DNA from: Pseudomonadota bacterium
GTDB taxonomy: Bacteria; Pseudomonadota; Alphaproteobacteria; Rickettsiales; UBA1997
Length of the DNA: 13,710 nt
NCBI GenBank assembly: GCA_009921385.1
Contig: RFXY01000010.1
Location: forward strand, 1 to 13,710
Reading direction: 5' to 3'
The stretch's first letter is position 1. Each line of letters opens with the position of its first letter. Below, in pieces: positions 8,320-13,710 of this stretch. Below the pieces are notes generated by a model that was given only the letters and a program-made list of their open reading frames with translations, was not told the origin of the DNA and searched no databases. The translations under genes were made by a program, and so were the position numbers.

Positions 8320-8353
8320 ATCGAAGTGTGGTTTTAATTAGTGGAAATGGTAT
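8320..8353 (-). repeat. Right terminal inverted repeat of the 7991-8354 element
   Basis: Reverse complement of 7990-8023 with three differences. Read on the minus strand it also matches the start of the repeat at 13559 (ATACCATTTCCA ... CACTTCGATCTAA), which shows that the end sequence is a family feature and not a chance palindrome. Confidence 0.85.
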
Positions 8354-8359
8354 AACGAC

Positions 8360-8389
8360 ATTTTCTATTTGTTTGATAGAAAATTTTTA
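8360..8389 (+). terminator. Possible native terminator of nuoF-ispDF, separated by the element
   Basis: ATTTTCTAT (8360-8368) pairs perfectly with ATAGAAAAT (8376-8384) around a 7-nt loop, followed by TTTT (8385-8388). The stem is almost all A:T. Without the inserted element it would lie about 9 nt after the ispDF stop codon, a usual place for a terminator. It could instead be an operator upstream of dsbD. The remaining 8390-8451 is T-rich with a TATAAA at 8412-8417 but no clear -35. Confidence 0.42.
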
Positions 8390-8451
8390 ATAGACTTTTT
8401 GTTTTTTTGGTTATAAAATATTGTGATTAAAAAATAAACCAGTTTCTTTCT

Positions 8452-10275
8452 ATGATAAAATTTTTCACCAAAATATTTTCTTTAATTGTTGTTTTTTTGT
8501 TATCTTTTTCTGCTTTTGCCAATGTCTCCGCTGTGCAAAAACACTCTGCTAGCGGTGTAGAAACAAAAATAATTGCCAGTGTTGCAGAGCTTAATAATCA
8601 AACTAAAATTGTTTTGGGGCTAGATTTTAATCTGCCTTCTGGCTGGAAAATATATTCACAAAATTCTAGCGACATCGGCATTCCGCCCGAGCTTAATTTT
8701 GCTGGTTCCGATCATTATCAAAGCCATCAAATTATTTGGCCAAAAGCCAAAGAAGGTCAAGAAGATTTTGGTTCTGAAATAGTAAAATATAGCTATTACG
8801 ATCAACATATTATTTTGCCGGTTATTGTTGATGTGTCTAGTGTTTTAGATGCCAATAAAATCAAGGTTTCTCTGCACTATTCAATATGCAACAACATTTG
8901 CATACCAGTGCAACAAAATTTTGATTTTTCTTTAAATAACAAGGTGCAAAACAACATTTTGCAAGAAATTCAACCGTTTAGTTCGTTTGATTTGCTTGCA
9001 AACTCGGCACCTAATTTGCTTGATTCAATTAATTTAAACAAGCCTGTTAAAAAGAAAATTTCTTTGGCAATAGTTATTGGGGCAATTATCGGTGGTTTTA
9101 TTTTAAACATTATGCCATGTGTTTTGCCAGTGCTTTCTATTAAACTTATGTCTATTTTAAAGCATTCTGGAGCCAAGATTAATAAAATTCGTTTCAGTTT
9201 TTTTGCCACCATTTTGGGTATTATTTTTTGTTTTTCTACCTTAGCAATAATAACTTTTATCATTAAATCTACAGGCGATTCTCTTGGTTGGGGCTTTCAA
9301 TTTCAAAATCCCTATTTTCTTATTTTGATGATTGGCATTTTAGTGCTGTTCACCGCCCAGCTTTGTGGTTTTTTTGAGATCGAAGTCAACAGTTTTTTAG
9401 CCTCTTTGCTTAACAAAAAAATTTCACAACAAGAAGTAAAAAAACACATCTTTTTACCTAATTTTTTATCAGGAATTTTAGCGGTTTTACTGGCAACCCC
9501 TTGTTCGGCACCGTTTTTAGGAACGGCAATTTCATTTGCTTTTACTCAAGATTTTTTCACTATTTTTTTTGTTTTTATTCTCATTGGTTTTGGTTTTGCT
9601 TTGCCTTATGCGATTTTAATTATTGCTCCGCAATTTATCAGAATTTTACCAAAACCTGGAGATTGGATGCAAAAAACCAAACAAATTATGGTAGGAATGC
9701 TTGGGGCAACAATCATTTGGCTTCTTTCGGTTTTGGCAGAAAATATAGGCATTATCGCTTCTTGCATTGTATTTATCGCTAATCTGTTGATGTTTTATTG
9801 TTTGAAAAGTAAAGCAAGCAATAAAATTAAAATAGCTGTGCTTGCTGTTTTGTTTGTGGTTTCTGTTGTGGTGCCTATGAAATTTCATAATCATAAAAAA
9901 ATACAAGAAGATGCCTATAATTCGCTATGGTCAACTTTTGACGAATCTATTTTAAATAACCTCATAAAAGAACAAAAAATAATCTTGGTCGACATCACCG
10001 CCAAATGGTGCATCACTTGTCATGCTAATAAAATTTTTGTATTACAAAGCAAAGAAATTGTTGATTTATTAAAATCTGGGCAAATAATTGGGTTAAAAGC
10101 CGACATAACTTCTCCTGATCAAGATATTATTAATTTTATGAAAAAACATAATAGAGTAGCCATTCCTTTTAATGCGGTTTATGGGCCAAATGCAAAGCAG
10201 GGCTTGTTAGCTAGCGAATTCCTTAATAAACAAGAATTGCTTTCTTTAATTAAACAGGCGAAAGGTCAAAAATAA
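8452..10275 (+). CDS. dsbD: Thiol:disulfide interchange protein DsbD
   Basis: Inner-membrane electron conduit that passes reducing power from cytoplasmic thioredoxin to envelope thiol proteins (disulfide isomerases, cytochrome c maturation). The 607-residue product has all three DsbD parts. A signal peptide (1-23, ending AFA) leads into a periplasmic alpha domain (about 30-195) with the cysteine pair C146/C150 in YSICNNICIPV. A multi-helix membrane domain (about 203-475) follows, with C223 in MPCVLPVLS and C351 in ATPCSAPF. A C-terminal thioredoxin-like domain (about 490-607) has WCITC (C520/C523) after DITAK. All six redox cysteines are present, so the relay should work. The ScsB subgroup is a close alternative. 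Upstream is the repeat element; fzlA follows after 16 nt and may be cotranscribed. The ATG follows TTTCTTTCT with no Shine-Dalgarno. Confidence 0.93.
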   Translation: MIKFFTKIFSLIVVFLLSFSAFANVSAVQKHSASGVETKIIASVAELNNQTKIVLGLDFNLPSGWKIYSQNSSDIGIPPELNFAGSDHYQSHQIIWPKAKEGQEDFGSEIVKYSYYDQHIILPVIVDVSSVLDANKIKVSLHYSICNNICIPVQQNFDFSLNNKVQNNILQEIQPFSSFDLLANSAPNLLDSINLNKPVKKKISLAIVIGAIIGGFILNIMPCVLPVLSIKLMSILKHSGAKINKIRFSFFATILGIIFCFSTLAIITFIIKSTGDSLGWGFQFQNPYFLILMIGILVLFTAQLCGFFEIEVNSFLASLLNKKISQQEVKKHIFLPNFLSGILAVLLATPCSAPFLGTAISFAFTQDFFTIFFVFILIGFGFALPYAILIIAPQFIRILPKPGDWMQKTKQIMVGMLGATIIWLLSVLAENIGIIASCIVFIANLLMFYCLKSKASNKIKIAVLAVLFVVSVVVPMKFHNHKKIQEDAYNSLWSTFDESILNNLIKEQKIILVDITAKWCITCHANKIFVLQSKEIVDLLKSGQIIGLKADITSPDQDIINFMKKHNRVAIPFNAVYGPNAKQGLLASEFLNKQELLSLIKQAKGQK

Positions 10276-10291
10276 AGCTTATTATAACAAA

Positions 10292-10969
10292 ATGTATAGA
10301 CTATATCATCACCCACTTTGTCCTTTTTCACGAAAAATACGTATGCATTTATCGGCTAAAGAAATTGGTTTTGAGCTTATTTTAGAAAATTTTCTCGAAA
10401 GAAGAACCGAGTTTATTGCCCTTAACCCTGCTGGCAATTTACCGATTTTAGTTGATAGCGAAAATCAAAATGTCGTGGTTGGTAGTAGTGTAATTAGCGA
10501 ATATATCGAAGAAAAATACGATGAATATGATTTTTTAGGCATCAACATCAATAAAAGAGCAGAAGCCCGAAGGTTGCAAAATTGGTTTGAACAAAAATTT
10601 TATCAAGAAGTAACCGAATATATTATTTATCAAAGATATTTTAATCGTTATTTAAATGGCGAAAAAAAGACTCCCGATACCGAGATTTTACACATCGCTC
10701 ACCGTAATTTGGCTATTCATCTTAATTATATAGAATATCTTTTAGAAAATAACAAATATTTAAATGGCGATCAAATCTCTATTGCCGACTTTTCTGCTTC
10801 GGCACAATTATCTATACTCGATTATTTTGGCGATATTACTTGGCATCATCATATCAACATTAAAGAATGGTATGTTTTACTAAAATCTCATCGATTTTTT
10901 AATGAAATTTTAAAAGACAGAATAACCAATATATTTCCGCCAACACATTATTCGCAACTTGATTTTTAA
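10292..10969 (+). CDS. fzlA: Glutathione S-transferase fold protein, FzlA-like
   Basis: A 225-residue GST-fold protein. The thioredoxin-like N-domain (1-about 80) has PLCPFSRKIR (8-17) with C10 and S13, NPAGNLPIL (45-53) with the cis-proline P51, and GSSVISEYIEE (64-74), where the usual ES pair reads GS. The all-helical C-domain holds RAEARRLQNWF (89-99), YLNGDQISIADFSASAQLSILDY (156-178) with the N-capping D166, and a terminal PPTHYSQLDF. This last segment and the QNWF...YH/L pattern match, as I recall them, alphaproteobacterial FzlA. In Caulobacter FzlA binds FtsZ filaments at the division site and does not act as a detoxifying enzyme; its C-terminal tail is conserved and functionally important. 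The GST fold is certain; assignment to FzlA is likely but not proven. It is 16 nt after dsbD. Confidence 0.75.
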   Translation: MYRLYHHPLCPFSRKIRMHLSAKEIGFELILENFLERRTEFIALNPAGNLPILVDSENQNVVVGSSVISEYIEEKYDEYDFLGININKRAEARRLQNWFEQKFYQEVTEYIIYQRYFNRYLNGEKKTPDTEILHIAHRNLAIHLNYIEYLLENNKYLNGDQISIADFSASAQLSILDYFGDITWHHHINIKEWYVLLKSHRFFNEILKDRITNIFPPTHYSQLDF

Positions 10970-10998
10970 TATTGTTTTTTTTTATTGCAATTTTTAAA

Positions 10999-11027
10999 TT
11001 GAAACATTAAGCTATTTCTTTTAATAA
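10999..11027 (+). promoter_or_regulatory. Weak candidate promoter before the ferredoxin gene
   Basis: TTGAAA (10999-11004) and TAATAA (11022-11027) are 17 nt apart, about 27 nt before the ferredoxin ATG at 11055. The -10 matches only three of six consensus bases. The 85-bp gap is A/T-rich and has no strong terminator, so read-through from fzlA is also possible. Confidence 0.22.
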
Positions 11028-11054
11028 TTTTGTAAATTATATTTGTATTCTCAA

Positions 11055-11387
11055 ATGAAAAAAGTAAAAATTACCTTTATGGTTTTAGGCGATCCAAAAC
11101 AATTCGAAGTTCCGGTTGGAACAACTGTTTTAGAAGCCGCTCATCAAAATAATATTGATCTTGAAGGTGCTTGCGAAGGTTCTTTGGCTTGCTCTACTTG
11201 TCATGTTGTGGTTGATGAAAAATTTTATAACATTTTGCCACAACCAGCTGAAGATGAAGAAGATATGCTAGATTTAGCTTTTGGTCTCACTCCTACTTCT
11301 AGACTGGGTTGTCAAATTGTTATGACTCAAGAATTAGACGGCTTGGTGGTTTATGTGCCAAGCGAAACTCGCAATATTTCTAATTAA
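11055..11387 (+). CDS. fdx: [2Fe-2S] ferredoxin, adrenodoxin/Fdx type
   Basis: Small soluble electron carrier of the adrenodoxin class, in bacteria usually serving Isc iron-sulfur cluster assembly. Counted from the ATG at 11055 it has 110 residues. The cluster ligands are C40, C46 and C49 in [15 protein letters not shown], plus C86 in [27 protein letters not shown] is the conserved partner-binding and C-terminal pattern of this class, and the tail VPSETRNIS is like rickettsial ferredoxins. An in-frame TTG at 11043 would add four residues (MYSQ). I prefer the ATG because MKKVKITF aligns with the usual start and neither codon has a ribosome-binding site. No isc genes are next to it. It is 12 nt before the next gene, so both are probably cotranscribed. 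Confidence 0.93.
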   Translation: MKKVKITFMVLGDPKQFEVPVGTTVLEAAHQNNIDLEGACEGSLACSTCHVVVDEKFYNILPQPAEDEEDMLDLAFGLTPTSRLGCQIVMTQELDGLVVYVPSETRNISN

Positions 11388-11399
11388 AAACACAAATCT

Positions 11400-13151
11400 A
11401 TGAAAAAATCTTTGATTATCAAGTTAGCGGTCGCTATTGTTATTGTTTTGTTATCTTATTGTGTGTTTTGGCTTTTTAAAATTGGTCAATCAGAGAGAAA
11501 AATAACCAGTATTGTGCAAAAATCAAAAATTGTTTCTTTTGATAAAATATCCAGTTCGGGTTTTCCGGTGTCGCAAAAAATTACTATAGAAAATTTAAAA
11601 ATTAACATACCGGTTAATGCTATAGAAAAAAGAAACTTTATTGTCAAAAAAATAGAAATTTCTTCTAGTATTTTTTCCAATAATTTCAAAGCACAAATAA
11701 CCGATGCAATTGAAGTTAAGACCTCTGACAATAACAATTCGTATGAATTGCAATTTAATTCTGCCCCAGAAATATCTTTTAACATTGTTGGCAATGCCGT
11801 TAATGATTTAACCTACTCCGATTCTGGTTTTAAAATTTTAGACACCAAAAACAACTCTGTTATTCATACAGCTAGCTCTATGAATATCTCCCTTCCTGCC
11901 CCTTTTGTTTTTGAGCAAGAAGATTCGCAAAATCCTGTGAGTATTTCTTTAAATATTAAACAACTTACAGGTTATTCTTTTTTAAACTTCTATAAAAATA
12001 TTTTTGAAAATAAAATAATTGAAGGCATTAAAACTGGTGAAATCAAAATTAATCAAGTTGTTCAGGCGAACCCTCTTTCTTTAGATCCTGCTTTTCTTAG
12101 CAATGTAGCTACTACAAATCCTGCTCTTTTTCAACAAATACAGCAATTAACTGCACAAATTAATCCAAATAATGCTGTTGATATCAATAATCAAATACAG
12201 CAATTGGTAATTCAGGCAAATGCCAATGCCCAAAACATTGCCCAAGCTCCTGTGCAAAATCCAGCTGGTCAAGCTCCTGCAATCAATGCAAATGCTGTTA
12301 ATGCAGATGTTGCCACACAAAATCAACAAAAACCTAATACCCAAGCCGTTCAAGTGCCAGTAAAAGCAAATGCCGATCAGCCTAGAGGTGCAAATATCAA
12401 TCAAAATGTTGCCGATTCTCAAAAACCAACCCCACCAGCTCCCGCTCAAGTTGCAGAACAAGTTTCAAATGTCGCCAATCAGGCGGTTTCTCCAACCGAT
12501 AATTCTGCCGTTGCAACTCAACCTGCCAACACAGCTGTTGGTGGCAGTGCAGATAATGTCAATCAACCAGCACCAAGCAATGCTGTTGCTGTTGCAAATT
12601 TAGATTCTGCAAATAATAGCCAGCCGGCTAGCAACAATGCAATCGATATTGCTCTTGAAATAGAAATATCTTCTACTCCTGTAGAAAAATCAAAAACCAA
12701 TGCAGAAGTGCCTGTAGATCCTTCTTTAATCGAAGAAAACAACGAGCAATATGCTGAAAATATCTTAATAAAATCAATGAATTTTTCTCATGAAAAATAT
12801 AAAATATCGGTAAATGGCAAATTAGTTTCTTTACTTGATGATATCAATTTATCTGGTGGCATTACTGTTAAAATTGAAAATTACTTTGATTTTGTTAATT
12901 TGTTGAAAACAGAGTTGCAAAATTATACTCAACAAAATGTTATAAAAGAAAACTCCGATCCTCTTATTTTCGAAAAATATCAAACTTTCTTAAGAGATTT
13001 AAATAACAGTTTGCCTAATATTAGCAATGAAATTGCAAGTAAAAATCCTGCTACCAAAGATAACAATGCTCAACTTGACATAAGAAGAGAAAAAAATCTT
13101 GATTTTATTGTCAACGAAACACCAATTTACGAAATATTGGGCAAGATATAG
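11400..13151 (+). CDS. Membrane-anchored periplasmic protein with a large low-complexity centre, DUF2125-like
   Basis: Unrecognised 583-residue protein. An uncleaved-looking N-terminal helix (about 5-26) anchors a probably periplasmic body. Residues 30-220 are beta-rich, with SSGFPVSQKITIENLKI (52-68), where the S/GFP-x-x-x-x motif near the N-terminus resembles the alphaproteobacterial DUF2125 family. Residues 222-415 are very rich in N, Q, A, P and V, starting with two related blocks around QQIQQL (245-250) and NQIQQL (264-269). Residues about 450-583 return to a beta-strand texture (KYKISVNGKLVSLLDDI) and end in NETPIYEILGKI, as DUF2125 proteins tend to do near their C-terminus. It may be one domain split by a disordered insert. 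No enzyme motif is visible. It follows fdx by 12 nt. The gene assignment is secure, the family link tentative. Confidence 0.85.
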   Translation: MKKSLIIKLAVAIVIVLLSYCVFWLFKIGQSERKITSIVQKSKIVSFDKISSSGFPVSQKITIENLKINIPVNAIEKRNFIVKKIEISSSIFSNNFKAQITDAIEVKTSDNNNSYELQFNSAPEISFNIVGNAVNDLTYSDSGFKILDTKNNSVIHTASSMNISLPAPFVFEQEDSQNPVSISLNIKQLTGYSFLNFYKNIFENKIIEGIKTGEIKINQVVQANPLSLDPAFLSNVATTNPALFQQIQQLTAQINPNNAVDINNQIQQLVIQANANAQNIAQAPVQNPAGQAPAINANAVNADVATQNQQKPNTQAVQVPVKANADQPRGANINQNVADSQKPTPPAPAQVAEQVSNVANQAVSPTDNSAVATQPANTAVGGSADNVNQPAPSNAVAVANLDSANNSQPASNNAIDIALEIEISSTPVEKSKTNAEVPVDPSLIEENNEQYAENILIKSMNFSHEKYKISVNGKLVSLLDDINLSGGITVKIENYFDFVNLLKTELQNYTQQNVIKENSDPLIFEKYQTFLRDLNNSLPNISNEIASKNPATKDNNAQLDIRREKNLDFIVNETPIYEILGKI

Positions 13152-13153
13152 TG

Positions 13154-13176
13154 CTTTTATATTTCTCTCATAAAAG
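13154..13176 (+). terminator. Hairpin just after the 583-residue gene
   Basis: CTTTTAT (13154-13160) pairs with ATAAAAG (13170-13176) around a 9-nt loop, 2 nt after the stop codon; with one bulge the pairing extends outward to TGC/GCA. No T-run follows. It also overlaps what looks like a degenerate end of the repeat copy, so it could be the gene's terminator or part of the repeat. Confidence 0.3.
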
Positions 13177-13385
13177 GCAGAACTCGATTTAATTCCCCGC
13201 ACTAACGAAGGGGTGGCCATGAAACGGCCAAGGTAGTGTCGGTAAAGGTTTTTGATGCGCAATTCCCCTTCTGCAGAAAAAGGGGTGGCGACCGAAGGTC
13301 GACGGGGTCGTGTTGGCAACCAGCACTCGAAAAGATGTGCGACTCAAAATATCATCTGCGATCGGCTCCCAACAATACCTTGGTC

Positions 13386-13407
13386 TTTTTTTGCTGTCGC
13401 AAAAAAA
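13386..13407. terminator. Second T7GC/GCA7 hairpin
   Basis: TTTTTTTGC (13386-13394) pairs perfectly with GCAAAAAAA (13399-13407) around TGTC. This is the inverted counterpart of 8111-8132: the 9-bp stem is unchanged while the loop differs (GACA against GATA on the same strand). A terminator or RNA-end role is inferred from shape only. Confidence 0.35.
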
Positions 13408-13445
13408 TCAACCCCTTCCAAGGGAAGGAGAATTCCGATCCAGTG

Positions 13446-13491
13446 CTGGGGGCAAATTCCCCTTCCTTTGGTACAGGGAATTTGCCCCCAG
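13446..13491. repeat. 16-bp perfect stem-loop in the repeat
   Basis: CTGGGGGCAAATTCCC (13446-13461) pairs without mismatch with 13476-13491 around a 14-nt loop. Four more outer pairs are possible if G:T is allowed. It is the strongest hairpin in the window. Part of it, including the loop, recurs inverted at 1292-1333. Confidence 0.85.
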
Positions 13492-13558
13492 TGCTTGATA
13501 TAAATTACCCTTCTAAAAAAAAGAATTTGCCTGTTGATTTTCAAAAAAATAACACATA

Positions 13559-13710
13559 ATACCATTTCCATAAATAAATACCGCACTTCGATCTAATCAC
13601 CCTCCCCTTGAGGGAGGGTCGAAACTACAAAGTAGTTTCGGAGGAGGGGTCAGAAGACTGCATCACAACATCGATTTTGCATAATGATTTTTTAACCCCC
13701 CACGAAGCTA
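13559..13710 (+). mobile_element. Start of a further element copy, cut by the window edge
   Basis: Bases 13559-13594 repeat the family end sequence (ATACCATTTCCA, then CACTTCGATCTAA with a slightly altered A/T-rich middle), in the same orientation as the reverse complement of the right end at 8320-8353. Behind it are new hairpins: CCCTCCC/GGGAGGG (13600-13606 with 13612-13618) and a perfect 9-bp stem, CGAAACTAC with GTAGTTTCG (13620-13628 with 13632-13640). The copy shares the end but mostly not the inner text of the other copies. Its far end is outside the window. No gene is visible. Confidence 0.65.

Larger units (their letters stand above)
7991..8354. mobile_element. MITE-like element with terminal inverted repeats and internal hairpin modules
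   Basis: A roughly 360-bp non-coding element fills the gap after ispDF. Its ends are 34-bp inverted repeats, 7990-8023 and 8320-8353, matching at 31 of 34 positions and sharing ATTTCCACTAATTAAA. A TA at 7991-7992 and another at 8351-8352 could be a duplicated TA target. Inside are G/C-block hairpins: a perfect 12-bp stem (8031-8042 with 8046-8057, loop TGT), CCCCTT/AAGGGG stems at 8089-8106 and 8223-8240, GGCAC-TTC-GTGCC at 8209-8221, and a 9-bp T7GC/GCA7 stem. There is no transposase, so any movement would need an enzyme supplied in trans. Short open frames here are not genes. It is colinear in inverted orientation with 13157-13552. Confidence 0.8.
13157..13552. repeat. Diverged inverted copy of the mosaic repeat element
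   Basis: This gene-free stretch is colinear with the reverse complement of 7991-8354. Bases 13191-13217 are identical to the complement of 8290-8316 (27 of 27). Bases 13260-13319 match the block around 8192-8245, and 13351-13418 match 8100-8167 at about 61 of 68. The left end (13157-13190) looks like a worn terminal repeat running into a TCGAT box; no right terminal repeat is visible before 13552. It carries its own hairpins at 13214-13230, 13289-13301, 13386-13407 and 13446-13491. Small open frames across it are by-products of the repeat and not genes. Confidence 0.75.

Noticed and set aside
8018..8330. CRISPR array
   Set aside because: Repeated G/C boxes occur, but spacing is irregular, boxes occur in both orientations within hairpins, and no cas gene is near.
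10988..11001. CAATTT/AAATTG hairpin after fzlA
   Set aside because: A 6-bp stem with a 2-nt loop and no T-run after it is expected by chance in such A/T-rich sequence.
11043..11054. TTG start adding MYSQ to the ferredoxin
   Set aside because: The ATG at 11055 gives the usual N-terminus of the family and no ribosome-binding site favours TTG.
12147..12461. 104-residue minus-strand and 77-residue plus-strand frames within the 583-residue gene
   Set aside because: Low-complexity N/Q/A/P codons leave other frames open by chance; no start signals or protein features support them.
13236..13559. 107-residue open frame on the plus strand, with further overlapping frames between 13252 and 13586 on both strands
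   Set aside because: They read straight through repeat modules that are colinear with the non-coding element at 7991-8354, in several frames at once, and show no domain or codon pattern like the real genes.

Overview
The window looks like the chromosome of an AT-rich alphaproteobacterium, probably a reduced, host-associated or Rickettsiales-like lineage. Evidence for this is a fused IspD-IspF enzyme, an alphaproteobacterial GST-fold protein of the FzlA type, an adrenodoxin-type [2Fe-2S] ferredoxin with the C-terminal pattern seen in Rickettsiales, a complex I gene (nuoF) apart from other nuo genes, and strong A+T bias. The lineage is an inference; no rRNA or tRNA is present to fix it. None of the ten gene starts is preceded by a convincing Shine-Dalgarno sequence.

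Layout. 24-1265 (+): ugd, UDP-glucose 6-dehydrogenase. It converges on a minus-strand operon that reads from 5385 down to 1381: an MshL/PilQ-type secretin lipoprotein, a six-helix ABC-2-type permease, an unrecognised membrane-anchored helical protein, and nadC. These genes are separated by 11 nt, 2 nt and a 10-nt overlap. The divergent gap 5386-5510 holds two overlapping opposed sigma70-like promoters, one for the secretin operon and one for nuoF-ispDF (+, 5511-7990, 2-nt spacing). After a 461-bp gap come dsbD (8452-10275), an fzlA-like gene (10292-10969), a ferredoxin (11055-11387) and a large membrane-anchored protein with a low-complexity centre (11400-13151). The last 559 bp have no believable gene.

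The metabolic genes cover sugar nucleotide oxidation, NAD synthesis, isoprenoid precursor synthesis (MEP pathway), respiratory complex I and envelope thiol reduction. The secretin operon points to an outer-membrane pore for a pilus or secretion machine, but its pilin, ATPase and platform genes are not here.

The most unusual content is a family of G/C-block mosaic repeats in an otherwise AT-rich sequence. One complete copy (about 7991-8354) has 34-bp terminal inverted repeats (31 of 34 positions matching) and possible TA target duplications. It sits directly after the ispDF stop codon and just ahead of what may be that operon's own terminator hairpin. A colinear, diverged inverted copy lies at about 13157-13552, a fragment lies between ugd and nadC (about 1291-1370), and the start of a further copy runs off the right edge (13559-13710). 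Several hairpins in the family keep their pairing while their arm sequences change.
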